A DNA stretch of 64,000 bases from contig JBEEGH010000009.1 in the NCBI GenBank assembly GCA_041166745.1, positions 197,582-261,581 of the forward strand. The letters run 5' to 3'. The stretch is from DASUCS01 sp041166745 (GTDB taxonomy: Bacteria > Actinomycetota > Acidimicrobiia > Acidimicrobiales > JACDCH01). Every line of letters begins with the position of its first letter. Position 1 is the stretch's first letter. The translations under genes were made by a program, and so were the position numbers. Below are positions 8,411 to 17,326 of this stretch, one piece after another. The notes beneath the pieces are model-generated. The model ran no database searches and had not been told where the DNA came from. It saw only the letters and a program-made list of their open reading frames with translations.

Positions 8411-9522
8411 CGGCGTCCACCACCACGAAGTCGTCACGGGTGCCGTTGTTCATCGGCGCCGGCCTGCTCGTCTCGCTCATCGTGGTGGGGCTCATCGCAG
8501 GCGACAGCGGATCGTCGAAGAGTGGGCCCGCGCTGTCCCCGTCATCGACATCAGGAGATGGCACGCGCGGCCTCGTACTGCTCTTGCGCGAGTTGGGGGC
8601 CGACCTACGCGTCGGCCAACGGCTTCCGGACAATGACACCCGCGTGGCATTGCTGCTGAGCGACGGACTCAGCAGCCCCGACCGGCAACAGCTCGAAGCG
8701 TGGGTGTCGGCCGGCGGCACGCTCGTCCTGGCAGATCCGGACTCGCCGATGGCGCCGGCGACGGCCGGGTTCTTCGGAACCGGCCGAGCGCGTCGAGGGA
8801 CGTGTGACATCCCCGCCCTCGCCGACGTGAGCGAGCTGAGTGTGCCGCTCGGCATCCAGTTCCGTGCGCGGGGCGAGACGCAGTCGTGCTTCGGTGACGA
8901 GCGAAACGCCTTCATCGTGAGCGCGTCGCTCGGTCAGGGAACGATCGTGTCCATCGGTGGTCCCACCGTGTTCACGAACGACGTGCTCGACCAGGCCGAC
9001 AACAGCGTCCTCGCGGCGCGGCTCCTCGTTCCTTCGGCCGGACCCTCGGTCGCCATTCTCGATCCGAACGCGCCGGGATCGGGCAGAACCACGCTCGGCG
9101 ACTTGATCGCGGACCGCGTGTTCCAGTCGATCCTGCAACTCGGTGTTGCGTTCATGATCTACGCGTTCTGGCGGTCGCGTCGCGTCGGGCGTCCCGTCAC
9201 GGAACCGCAGCCCGTCGCGATCGCCGGCTCGCAATTCGTGCGTGCGGTCGGAGGACTGCAACAACGAAGTCACTCCACTGATCGCGCCGCCACGGCGCTG
9301 CGAATGGACACGCGTCGCGTCGTGAGCGAACGCTTCGGCGTTCCGCTCAACATGGACACCGCAACGCTCGCAGAGCTGGCCGCGTCGCGTACCGGACTCG
9401 ATCGCACTCAAGTGGCCGCCGCGCTCAGCGACGCCCCCATTCTCGACGAGGGGTCGCTCGTGACCCTCGGCCAACAACTCGACACGATTCGTCAGGAGGT
9501 CCTCAGTGGACGACAGCGCTGA
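8407..9522 (+). CDS. DUF4350 domain protein
   Basis: Protein of 371 aa: an N-terminal membrane helix (residues about 12-30), then a DUF4350 glutamine-amidotransferase-like fold (GTRGLVLLLRELGADL, VALLLSDGLS, WVSAGGTLVLADP), then a second helix near residue 240 and a cytoplasmic tail. GTG start in a GTGA overlap with the DUF4129 gene, and a 17-nt overlap with the MoxR gene. This position is conserved in DUF4129-DUF4350-MoxR-DUF58 operons. No catalytic nucleophile is obvious, so binding rather than catalysis is more likely. Confidence 0.85.
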   Translation: MTASTTTKSSRVPLFIGAGLLVSLIVVGLIAGDSGSSKSGPALSPSSTSGDGTRGLVLLLRELGADLRVGQRLPDNDTRVALLLSDGLSSPDRQQLEAWVSAGGTLVLADPDSPMAPATAGFFGTGRARRGTCDIPALADVSELSVPLGIQFRARGETQSCFGDERNAFIVSASLGQGTIVSIGGPTVFTNDVLDQADNSVLAARLLVPSAGPSVAILDPNAPGSGRTTLGDLIADRVFQSILQLGVAFMIYAFWRSRRVGRPVTEPQPVAIAGSQFVRAVGGLQQRSHSTDRAATALRMDTRRVVSERFGVPLNMDTATLAELAASRTGLDRTQVAAALSDAPILDEGSLVTLGQQLDTIRQEVLSGRQR

Positions 9523-10489
9523 ACCGGAAGCCGCCGACCCGGATGATGCCCGGGGTCCGATCCTCGCCTTGCGCGATGAGGTCGGCAAGGTCGTCGTCGG
9601 CCAGGAAGGCACGCTGTCGGGGCTCGTCGCCGCGCTGCTCGTGCGGGGCCACGTGCTGCTGGAGGGCGTGCCCGGCGTGGCCAAGACCCTCGTGGTCAAG
9701 GCATTGGCGGCGTCACTCGATCTCGAGTTTCGCCGGGTGCAGTTCACGCCGGACCTCATGCCGTCGGACGTGATCGGTCAGACGATCTTCGACGCCCGCG
9801 GCGGTTCGTTCTCGTTCCGCGAGGGCCCGGTGTTCACGAACTTGCTCCTGGCCGACGAGATCAACCGCACACCGCCGAAGACGCAGGCCGCGCTGCTCGA
9901 GGCGATGGAGGAGCGGCAGGTGTCGATCGAGGGTGAGGCTCGACCGTTACCCGATCCGTTCATCGTCGTGGCTACCCAGAACCCGGTCGAGTACGAGGGC
10001 ACGTACCCACTCCCCGAGGCCCAGCTCGACCGATTCCTCTTCAAGCTGCAGGTCGGTTACCCGACGTTCGAGCAGGAGCAGGAGGTGCTGGCGCGGCACG
10101 ACAGTGGCCTCGACCCGCACGACCTCGCCGCGACCGGCATCCGAGCCGTTGCCAGCGCCGCTGATCTCACCGCCGCCCGCGCCCAGGTCGATGCGCTGCG
10201 CGTCGAGCCGCCGGTGATGGCGTACATCGTGCAGCTGTGCCGAGCGACGCGCGACGCGCCGTCGCTCACGCTCGGCGTGTCGCCGCGCGGCGCGACCGCA
10301 CTGCTGCACGCCGCGAAGGCCTGGGCGTGGCTGGCCGGACGTCCGTACGTGACGCCCGACGAGGTGAAAGCGGTCACGAAGCCGACGTTGCGGCATCGCA
10401 TCGGATTGCGTCCCGAAGCCGAGCTCGAGGGCACGACGGCCGACGTGGTGCTCGACGGCATCCTCACGGCGGTTCCCGCTCCGCGCTGA
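9506..10489 (+). CDS. MoxR-family AAA+ ATPase
   Basis: Cytoplasmic AAA+ chaperone-type ATPase of 327 aa. Walker A is GVPGVAKT (residues 54-61) and Walker B is LLLADEINR. The sensor-1 segment VVATQNPVEYEGTYPLPEAQLDRF is the hallmark of the MoxR group. MoxR proteins are thought to load metal or remodel partner VWA/DUF58 proteins, and the next gene is such a DUF58 partner. GTG start, 17-nt overlap upstream and a TGATG junction downstream, so it is tightly coupled within the operon. Confidence 0.93.
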   Translation: MDDSAEPEAADPDDARGPILALRDEVGKVVVGQEGTLSGLVAALLVRGHVLLEGVPGVAKTLVVKALAASLDLEFRRVQFTPDLMPSDVIGQTIFDARGGSFSFREGPVFTNLLLADEINRTPPKTQAALLEAMEERQVSIEGEARPLPDPFIVVATQNPVEYEGTYPLPEAQLDRFLFKLQVGYPTFEQEQEVLARHDSGLDPHDLAATGIRAVASAADLTAARAQVDALRVEPPVMAYIVQLCRATRDAPSLTLGVSPRGATALLHAAKAWAWLAGRPYVTPDEVKAVTKPTLRHRIGLRPEAELEGTTADVVLDGILTAVPAPR

Positions 10490-11799
10490 TGCCGGTTCCC
10501 ACCCGACGGCTCGCGCTCGTTGCGCTCGCGCTCGCGGGCGTGCGGCTGTTGCTGCCCGACGTGCCGATCGCGCAGGGCCTGCTCGTGCTGGATGCGCTGT
10601 TGCTGATCGTTGCGCTGGCCGACTGGCTGCTGGCGCCCGCACCGGGTCGCATCGCTGTGGAGCGATCGCTTCCCACGGTGTTGACGATCGACCAGCTCGG
10701 CGAGGTGAGCTGGCGCGTGACCAATCCCACGAAGCGCCGCTTGCACGTGGCCGTTGCCGACGAGTTGGCCCCCTCGCTGCACGCTTCGACCCGCCGGGCG
10801 AGCATGACCGTGCCTGCGTCGGGCGTCGCCACCGTGCGCACGCCGATCCGGCCCACTCGTCGTGGGCGGTTCACACCGCGAGAGGTAGTCGTCCGAGTCG
10901 AAGGACCGCTCGGCCTCGCCGCCCGCCAACGCCGCCGCCTGTTGCCGGCGACGCTGCGTGTGCACCCACCGTTCCGATCAAAGGACGAAGCCGAGTTGCG
11001 CATCAACCGGGCGCGCGTGCTCGAGGTGGGCTTGCGGTCCGCGCAAGGACGGGGAGGCGGAACCGAGTTCGAGTCGTTGCGGGAGTACTCCGCCGACGAC
11101 GAGTTCCGGCGGGTCGATTGGTCGGCCACGGCACGCGCGGGCAAGCCGATCGTTCGCACGTATCGAGCCGAGCGGAACCAAACCGTGATCGTGCTGCTCG
11201 ACAACGGCCGCATCATGGCCGGACGGGTGGAGGACGTGCCACGCGTCGAGCATGCGATGGACGCAACGATGATGCTCGCAACGGTCGCCACTCGTCTCGG
11301 CGACAAGTGCGGCCTGATGGTGTTCGACGCCAAGGTGCGCACGGTGCTCGCGCCGTCGAAGTCGCGCGCGCAAGTTGGCCGCGTGACCGAATCGCTCTTC
11401 GATCTCGAACCGCAACTCGTCGAGACGGACTACCGCGGTGCTTTTGCCGAGGCGGTGGTGCGCTTCCGGCGTCGAGCGATGCTCGTGTTGCTCACCGAGC
11501 TGAACGAGCAGGCGGCGGAGGAATACCTCGTGCCCGCGCTGCCGCTCATCGCTCGGAGCCACCTGATCGTGGTGGGGGCCGTGCGCGATCCAGAGGTCGA
11601 GCGGTGGGCCGCCGCCCCGACGACCGATCCCGAGAGCGCGTATCGGCGGGCGGCGGCAATTGGTGCGCTCGCCGAACGCGCTCGGCTCTCCGCCCGGATG
11701 CGCAGTCTGGGCGTCACTGTGGTCGACGCCGCCCCGGGGAAGCTGTCGGGTGATCTCGCCGACACCTACCTCAGGTTGAAGGCAACAGGTCGGCTGTAG
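10489..11799 (+). CDS. DUF58 domain (VWA-like) membrane protein
   Basis: Protein of 436 aa with two N-terminal membrane helices (residues about 7-25 and 28-44), an extracytoplasmic beta-rich part, and a cytoplasmic DUF58 domain around GTEFESLREYSADDEFRRVDW-type sequence (residues about 190-210). The later VIVLLDNGRIM strand resembles a VWA/MIDAS site with an altered metal motif. The ATG shares one base with the MoxR stop (TGATG). It is the probable client of the MoxR ATPase. The 3' end overlaps the convergent SpoIIM-like gene by 29 nt. Confidence 0.88.
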   Translation: MPVPTRRLALVALALAGVRLLLPDVPIAQGLLVLDALLLIVALADWLLAPAPGRIAVERSLPTVLTIDQLGEVSWRVTNPTKRRLHVAVADELAPSLHASTRRASMTVPASGVATVRTPIRPTRRGRFTPREVVVRVEGPLGLAARQRRRLLPATLRVHPPFRSKDEAELRINRARVLEVGLRSAQGRGGGTEFESLREYSADDEFRRVDWSATARAGKPIVRTYRAERNQTVIVLLDNGRIMAGRVEDVPRVEHAMDATMMLATVATRLGDKCGLMVFDAKVRTVLAPSKSRAQVGRVTESLFDLEPQLVETDYRGAFAEAVVRFRRRAMLVLLTELNEQAAEEYLVPALPLIARSHLIVVGAVRDPEVERWAAAPTTDPESAYRRAAAIGALAERARLSARMRSLGVTVVDAAPGKLSGDLADTYLRLKATGRL

Positions 11800-12790
11800 G
11801 CCGCGGTTCCTCGCCGAACCGGCCGGTGAGCCCGCGCTCGACCGCTATCCGGCCTCGCGTGACGATCCAGAAGATGAACGAGACCTCGACGAGCACGCCG
11901 ATACCGACACGAACGGGCACCGGTAAGCCGCTCGGGGTCACGAAGCCTTCGATGAGTCCAGCGACGATGAAGCACAACATCAGACCGAGCACGATCACGA
12001 CGGCTCGCCGTCCTTCTTCCGCCAAGGCTTCGCCCCGCGGTCGATCGCCGGGCGCGATGACCGTCCACCCGAGACGGAGACCGGCTGCACCCGCGATCGT
12101 GATGGCGGTCAGCTCGAGCAAGCCGTGAGGCAGGATCAATCCGAAGAACTTTCCCGCCTGGTGCGCGTGGATGAACAACCCGCCGGCGATGCCGATGTTC
12201 ACGCCGTTCTGGAACAGGATGAACGCGGTGCCGATGCAGAGGAAGACGCCGAAGGAGAAGGCGAGGAACGAGACCTGGATGTTGTTGATCAAGACCCTCG
12301 TCGAGAACTCCGCCGCGGGCGCTGAGGAGTAGTAGTCCTCGAACCGCGTTTGTAGCAGTGCCTCCTGCTCCTCCTTGGGGACGGCCACGTTGAGCGCTTC
12401 GTCCGACGAGATCATCCACGTGCCCATCGCCAAGGCGGGCACGAACATCAACGCGGCGGCGGCGGCGATGAAACGGCGATTGACGTACACCGCCGCCGGA
12501 AACGTGTCGGTGAAGAAGCGGCCGAGCGAACGGATCGACACCGGCTGGCTGCCGTAGATCGCGGCGTTGGCGGCGGCGACGAGGATGGTCAACCGCGACG
12601 TGAGGCCCGGATCTTCGTAGTAAGAGCGGGCGTGCGACAACTGCGCCGCGGTTCGCTGATACAGCGCGACGAGCTCGTCGACCTCGGCTGGAGCCAGCGC
12701 TCGCTGGCCCGACCGGCGAGTCCGCGACGTCAGCTCCTCGAGACGGCGCCACGCGCCGGCATTGCGCACGACGAAACGGTCGAGATCCAT
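11771..12790 (-). CDS. SpoIIM-like (stage II sporulation protein M family) membrane protein
   Basis: Protein of 339 aa: a soluble N-terminus of about 100 residues (MDLDRFVVRNAGAWRRLEEL is typical of the actinobacterial members) followed by about six membrane helices. The signature LINNIQVSFLAFSFGVF and FIHAHQAGKFFGLILPHG segments match SpoIIM family proteins. In actinobacteria this family is found with RDD, DUF58 and MoxR genes and is not tied to sporulation. Here it is divergent from the RDD gene and convergent with the DUF58 gene. Function unknown, envelope-related. Confidence 0.88.
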   Translation of the reverse strand: MDLDRFVVRNAGAWRRLEELTSRTRRSGQRALAPAEVDELVALYQRTAAQLSHARSYYEDPGLTSRLTILVAAANAAIYGSQPVSIRSLGRFFTDTFPAAVYVNRRFIAAAAALMFVPALAMGTWMISSDEALNVAVPKEEQEALLQTRFEDYYSSAPAAEFSTRVLINNIQVSFLAFSFGVFLCIGTAFILFQNGVNIGIAGGLFIHAHQAGKFFGLILPHGLLELTAITIAGAAGLRLGWTVIAPGDRPRGEALAEEGRRAVVIVLGLMLCFIVAGLIEGFVTPSGLPVPVRVGIGVLVEVSFIFWIVTRGRIAVERGLTGRFGEEPRPTADLLPST

Positions 12791-12906
12791 GCTGTTGGTT
12801 CACTCCGGCCTGCGGCCTCCGCTCACTGTCGCTTGTGCCCTGGCGGGCACGACGGCGACGACCGTGAGACTCGGTCGCGAACTCTCAGTGGTTACCGTAC
12901 GTGCTC

Positions 12907-13731
12907 GTGGATGGGACAGCGGTGCGGGGTGTCGTCACTCCGGACGCAGTCGTGCTCGAGTTCGAGATCGCCGGTGTCGCGTCGCGCTCCCTTGCCCAGA
13001 TCGTCGACCTCGGCGTTCGATTCGGTCTCCTCTACGCGTTGGCGATCGTCGCCGCCGCTTTCGGCACCGCTTCGAACTCGACGCCCGCGATCGTGCTGCT
13101 GTTCGTCGGGCTGTTCCTCATCGTCTTCGGCTACCCGGCAATCCTGGAAGCCCGCTGGAACGGCCAAACCGTCGGCAAGCGTGTGTTGGGTCTGCGCGTG
13201 GTCACCGTCGAGGGCGCACCGGTTCGATTTCGCCACGCGTCGATCAGGTCGTTGCTGCAGGTCGTCGACTTCTTCCTGCCGCCGGTCGGCGTCTCGGCTA
13301 CGTGTGTCGCGTTGCTCAATCGCCGGAACCAGCGCTTGGGCGATGTCTTCGCTGGCACCATCGTGCTGCGCGAGCGCACGGGCGCCGCGTTTCCCGTGCC
13401 GGTGTCCTTTCCCCCGATGCACGGTTTCGAGTTGTACGCCCGCAGCCTCGACGTCGGGGGCGTCTCCCCGGAGCAGTACGCCGTCGTCCGCTCATTCCTG
13501 CTTCGAGTCGCCATCTTGACCCCGGCGGCGCGCTCGCACCTCGGTATCCGGTTGGCCAACGTCGTGGCGCTGTCCATGCACCACACCCCGCCGGCGCAGG
13601 TGACCCCCGAGACGTTCCTCGTGTCGGTCGCCGCCGCGTACCAGTTGCGCCAGGGCGGCCCACCGGTGCCGCTGCCGCCGTGGGTGCCCCAATGGGGAAT
13701 GGCCCCCGCACCCGCAAGAATGGCGCCATGA
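12907..13731 (+). CDS. RDD-family membrane protein
   Basis: Protein of 274 aa. The N-terminal half is an RDD domain: RSLAQIVDLGVRF contains the Arg-x-x-Asp pair, two further membrane helices follow, and GQTVGKRVLGLRVV is the conserved loop. The C-terminal 120 residues are cytoplasmic and end in a Pro-rich tail. I prefer the GTG at 12907 over the in-frame GTG at 12901 because TACCGT (12893-12898) then lies 8 nt upstream, matching other starts here. The stop codon TGA is also the first three bases of a dispersed repeat that extends to 13813. Confidence 0.85.
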   Translation: MDGTAVRGVVTPDAVVLEFEIAGVASRSLAQIVDLGVRFGLLYALAIVAAAFGTASNSTPAIVLLFVGLFLIVFGYPAILEARWNGQTVGKRVLGLRVVTVEGAPVRFRHASIRSLLQVVDFFLPPVGVSATCVALLNRRNQRLGDVFAGTIVLRERTGAAFPVPVSFPPMHGFELYARSLDVGGVSPEQYAVVRSFLLRVAILTPAARSHLGIRLANVVALSMHHTPPAQVTPETFLVSVAAAYQLRQGGPPVPLPPWVPQWGMAPAPARMAP

Positions 13732-13813
13732 GCGAGGTACGAGCGCATGGCGCCGCAGACAGGCGAGCGCTAGCGAGGTGGCTGCGCTGGGGTCTGGGGG
13801 CGCAGCCCCCACG
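13729..13813 (+). repeat. Stop-overlapping GC-rich dispersed repeat, copy 1
   Basis: Starts at the RDD stop codon (TGAGCGAG) and ends in the hairpin TGGGGGC-GCA-GCCCCCA just before the cysteine desulfurase start. It aligns over about 85 bases with the reverse complement of 63129-63212, with shared blocks TGAGCGAG, GCGAGCGC-x-AGCGA, GCGC-x-GGGGT and the terminal hairpin. The hairpin could serve as a terminator, although it has no T-run. The two copies have the same orientation relative to the gene they follow. Confidence 0.65.
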
Positions 13814-13822
13814 GAGGCGCGG

Positions 13823-14941
13823 GTGACCTACCTCGACCACGCGGCCAGCACGCCCGTACGGGCCGAGGCCGTCGCGGCGATGCTGCCCTTCCTGACCGAG
13901 CGGTACGGCAACCCCTCGGGAGCGCACGCGATGGCGCGCGATGCGCGCAATGCGCTCGACGACGCGCGCGTGTCGCTGGCCGACGCGCTCGGTTGCCGTC
14001 CAGGCGAGATCGTCTTCACCAGCGGTGGCACCGAAGCCGACAACGCGGCCGTCTTCTCGTTCGCCGATCGCGGGCCGGTGGTGTGCTCGGCCATCGAGCA
14101 TCACGCGGTGCTCGATCCCGTCCACCACATCGGTGGGCGGATCGTCGGTGTCCTGCCGTCGGGCATCGTCGACCTCGATGCGCTGGCGGTCGCGCTCGAC
14201 GACTCGGTCGCGCTCGTGTCGGTGATGCTCGCCAACAACGAGATCGGAACGGTGCAGCCGCTGGCGGAGATCGCCGAAGTTGTGCGGGCCCACGCACCCC
14301 AGGCCGTCCTGCACACGGACGCGGTGCAAGCCTTCCCGTGGCTCGACGTCGCGGCCTTGGCCGAGCCGGCCGATCTGGTGTCGATCAGCGCGCACAAGTT
14401 CGGCGGACCGAAGGGCGTCGGTGTACTGGTGGTGCGCGATGGGGTTGCGTTCACCGCCAGGCAGGTCGGTGGGGGACAGGAGCGCGAGCACCGGAGCGGC
14501 ACCCAGAACGTGAGCGGCATCGTCGCCATGGCCGAAGCCGCTCGGCTCACCGTCGAAGAGCGCAAGGCGGTGATCGATCGGGTCGTGCCGATGCGCGATC
14601 GGCTCGCCGACGGCCTGCTCTCGTCGGTTCCGGGCACCGTCGAGAGCGGCGATCGTTCCCGGAAGGTCGCCGGCAATTGCCACGTCTGCTTCGAGGGGAT
14701 CGAGAGCGAGGCGTTGCTGTTCATCCTCGAGCAGCACGGCGTGATGGCATCGGCCGCGGCGTCGTGCGCCAGCGGAGCGCAAGACCCTTCACACGTGCTC
14801 GCCGCGCTCGGCGTCGCTCGAGACCTGGCCCAGGGATCGTTGCGGTTGTCGCTGGGCGTGACCACATCGGAGGCCGACATCGATCTCGCGCTCGCGGTGA
14901 TTCCACCGGCTGTCGCGCGGTTGCGGGAGCGCGGGTCGTGA
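13823..14941 (+). CDS. Cysteine desulfurase (IscS/NifS-like)
   Basis: PLP enzyme of 372 aa that takes sulfur from cysteine and passes it on as persulfide. It begins VTYLDHAASTPV, the usual family N-terminus. The PLP lysine is in SISAHKFGGPKG, and the catalytic Cys is in AAASCASGAQDPSHV near residue 317, a short-loop arrangement. I chose the GTG at 13823; the longer frame from 13778 would translate the repeat. The GTGA overlap with mnmA means it most likely supplies sulfur for tRNA 2-thiolation. Confidence 0.93.
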   Translation: MTYLDHAASTPVRAEAVAAMLPFLTERYGNPSGAHAMARDARNALDDARVSLADALGCRPGEIVFTSGGTEADNAAVFSFADRGPVVCSAIEHHAVLDPVHHIGGRIVGVLPSGIVDLDALAVALDDSVALVSVMLANNEIGTVQPLAEIAEVVRAHAPQAVLHTDAVQAFPWLDVAALAEPADLVSISAHKFGGPKGVGVLVVRDGVAFTARQVGGGQEREHRSGTQNVSGIVAMAEAARLTVEERKAVIDRVVPMRDRLADGLLSSVPGTVESGDRSRKVAGNCHVCFEGIESEALLFILEQHGVMASAAASCASGAQDPSHVLAALGVARDLAQGSLRLSLGVTTSEADIDLALAVIPPAVARLRERGS

Positions 14942-15981
14942 ACGTCCTCGTCGCGATGTCCGGTGGTGTGGATTCGTCGGTCGCCGCCGCGCTCCTGATC
15001 GAGGGTGGTCACGCCGTGACGGGGGTGACCATGAAGTTGTGGGGCGGCGAGTCCGACACCGGATGCTGCTCGGTGAGCGACGTCGACGACGCCCGGCGAG
15101 TGGCCCGCGTGCTCGACATCGACCACCACGTCTTCAACTTCGGTGATCGCTTCGATGCGGACGTCGTGGCGCCCTATGTCGCAGCGCACGCCGCCGGTCA
15201 GACGCCGAACCCGTGCATCGAGTGCAATCGCCATCTCAAGTTCGACAAACTGCTGGTGCGCGCCCGTGCGCTCGGGTTCGACGCGGTCGCCACCGGTCAC
15301 CACGCTCGCATCGTGGAGTGCGGCGACGGCACCCGCCGGATCGCACGGGGTGCCGATCGAGCGAAGGACCAGAGCTACGTGCTGTACATGCTCGGGCAGG
15401 AGCAGCTGCGCGACACGTTGCTTCCCGTAGGCGACATCACGAAGGCGGCGGTTCGTGCGCTCGCCGCGGAGCTCGGCTTGCCCACCGCCGTCAAGCCCGA
15501 CAGCCAGGACGTCTGTTTCATCACATCGTCGAACGGTCGCGCCGGGTTCCTCCAGGCGCGAGTGCCGTTCACACCAGGCCGTGTCGTCGACCGCGCCACG
15601 GGTGCGGAGGTCGGCCGTGTCGACGCGGTCGAGCTCATCACCATCGGCCAGCGCAAGGGCGTCGGTCTCGCCGGAGGCGATGGCGTGCCGCGCTACGTCA
15701 CCGACGTCGACGTGCGCACCGCCACGATCACCGTCGGCTCAGAGCGCGACCTGCTCGACGACTACGTCGTGCTGCGGGATGTCGTCTGGGCCGACGTTCC
15801 CCGCGACGGACCCGTAGACGCGCAATGCAGCGCCCACGGTGTGGTCGACCGAGGCACGTTCGACACCAGCACGAGCACGCTGACGTGGGACGCGCCCCGC
15901 CGCCGGGTCGCGCCCGGGCAGGCCGTCGTGCTCTACGAAGGCGACGAGGTCATCGGCGGGGGCCTGGCCGCGACTCGATGA
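14938..15981 (+). CDS. mnmA: tRNA-specific 2-thiouridylase
   Basis: Thiolates U34 of Lys, Glu and Gln tRNAs using ATP and persulfide sulfur; 347 aa. The PP-loop AMSGGVDSSVAA is at residues about 5-16. The two catalytic cysteines are in NPCIECN (about residue 93) and SQDVCFI (about residue 193). The C-terminal beta-barrel with LITIGQRKGVGL is present. GTG start overlapping the desulfurase stop by 4 nt; its own stop overlaps the next ATG by 4 nt. This is a functional pair with the upstream gene. Confidence 0.95.
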   Translation: MNVLVAMSGGVDSSVAAALLIEGGHAVTGVTMKLWGGESDTGCCSVSDVDDARRVARVLDIDHHVFNFGDRFDADVVAPYVAAHAAGQTPNPCIECNRHLKFDKLLVRARALGFDAVATGHHARIVECGDGTRRIARGADRAKDQSYVLYMLGQEQLRDTLLPVGDITKAAVRALAAELGLPTAVKPDSQDVCFITSSNGRAGFLQARVPFTPGRVVDRATGAEVGRVDAVELITIGQRKGVGLAGGDGVPRYVTDVDVRTATITVGSERDLLDDYVVLRDVVWADVPRDGPVDAQCSAHGVVDRGTFDTSTSTLTWDAPRRRVAPGQAVVLYEGDEVIGGGLAATR

Positions 15982-16481
15982 GGGAGCACAGCTACTCGTT
16001 CGAGGTGGACGCCACGCCCGAGGAGGTGTGGCGGGCACTGCACCCACGGCCGCGCCCGAGCAAGGCCGGTGAGCATCGCGTGATCGAGCACGGCGACGTG
16101 CGCATCGAGATCATCAACGAGGGCGATGAGAACGGCGAGGGCCTCGTCCGTACGTGCACGTTTCCCGTCCCGAAGTTCCTGTTGTCCGGCGGCGTCGGTC
16201 GTTCGTGGGAGTGCGTCACGGAAGTGCGACCCAACGAGTTCTCGCGCTACGAGGCGGTGGGCAAGCCGCTGTGGTCGAAGGCATCGGGGTGGCATCGTCT
16301 CGAAGACCTCGGTGACGGTCGGACGCGGGTCGAGTTCGGCGAGTCGTACCACGCGTTCAACCCCGTGCTCCGGGTGCTGTTCGAGGGCTACGTCCACCGG
16401 TTCATCTCGAAGGACAACGACCGGCTCGTGAAGCGCGCCGTCGAAGAAGGCGTCGCGAGGCGGCGCGCGAGAACGCGCTAG
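15978..16481 (+). CDS. SRPBCC-family protein
   Basis: Protein of 167 aa, opening MREHSYSFEVDATPEEVWRAL, a clear SRPBCC first strand and helix. A late GRTRVEFGESYHAF strand and an amphipathic Arg-rich C-terminal helix complete the fold. The ATG overlaps the mnmA stop by 4 nt, so it is probably co-transcribed with the tRNA thiolation genes, though a shared role is not evident. The stop codon shares CTAG (16478-16481) with the convergent membrane-protein gene. Confidence 0.78.
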   Translation: MREHSYSFEVDATPEEVWRALHPRPRPSKAGEHRVIEHGDVRIEIINEGDENGEGLVRTCTFPVPKFLLSGGVGRSWECVTEVRPNEFSRYEAVGKPLWSKASGWHRLEDLGDGRTRVEFGESYHAFNPVLRVLFEGYVHRFISKDNDRLVKRAVEEGVARRRARTR

Positions 16482-17308
16482 ACGACCGGCAGACCGCGCT
16501 TGCGGGCTTCGCGCAGCAGTGCACCGGGGCGGGCGGGGGAGAAGAGCAGGCGGTCCGTGTCGACCGATCGGATCTTGCTGGTCTGCGTGAGTTGCACCTC
16601 GAGCACGAGCCCGAGCGCTCGACCGGTCACATCGACGGCCGTGCTGTCGGGTGCGGCCGGTCCGAGGGCGCGCACCATCCCCTTCGGGAAGAGCAGCGCC
16701 TCGCCGAGCACGACGGGATCGTGCAGCACGATGCCGGCAGGCACGAACACCAGCCACCGACGTGACAGGCGATGCAGCGCTCGGACACCGAACCATGCGG
16801 TGACGGCGCCCACCGCGAGCGCGAGAACACCGACGACCCAGAGCTTGGCTGCCAGGAGCAACGGGCCGGCGACGAACGCGGTGACCGTTCCGGCCCACGT
16901 GAGCTCCACCGGCCCGAGCAGGAGCGGGCCGGGCACGCGCAGCGTCATCCTCCGTTCGGGCCCGTACGACGAGCCGTCGACGAATGCGTCCGCGATCGCG
17001 GGAACGAACAGCACGACCCCGCTTATGGCGGCGGTCCAGGCCAAGGCCACGATCTCGGCGATGCCGAGCCCGCCGCGCCCGCTCGCCCAGATCGACACGG
17101 CGAGCGCTGCTGGCGCGCCGATGCGCAGCGCAGTGAGGCTCACCGTGCGAGGCACCAGCAGCGCCACGAGCACCGCGCCCCACGCGGTCCACGCCATGGC
17201 CGCCGCCACCACCTGCACCGGGGTGCTGGCCGAATCGAGGCCGTGCGCGATCGCTGGACCAACGGTCAGCGGTATCGCCAGCCATCCGGCGCGCAGGGCC
17301 CAGAGCAC
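16478..17308 (-). CDS. Membrane protein of unknown function
   Basis: Protein of 276 aa with about six hydrophobic helices in the first two thirds (AGWLAIPLTVGPAIAHGL, AWTAWGAVLVALLV and others) and a cytoplasmic C-terminus that ends in an Arg-rich stretch. I chose the GTG at 17308; the longer frame would run through the start of ligA. It is divergent from ligA with only 18 nt between start codons, so their promoters must overlap or lie inside the genes. No motif of known function was seen. Confidence 0.65.
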   Translation of the reverse strand: MLWALRAGWLAIPLTVGPAIAHGLDSASTPVQVVAAAMAWTAWGAVLVALLVPRTVSLTALRIGAPAALAVSIWASGRGGLGIAEIVALAWTAAISGVVLFVPAIADAFVDGSSYGPERRMTLRVPGPLLLGPVELTWAGTVTAFVAGPLLLAAKLWVVGVLALAVGAVTAWFGVRALHRLSRRWLVFVPAGIVLHDPVVLGEALLFPKGMVRALGPAAPDSTAVDVTGRALGLVLEVQLTQTSKIRSVDTDRLLFSPARPGALLREARKRGLPVV

Positions 17309-17326
17309 GCCGGTATGTTGCCCGCA

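Noticed and set aside
12796..12906. RNA element between the SpoIIM-like and RDD genes
   Set aside because: The gap is short and shows only a -10-like box; no stable paired structure was found by eye.
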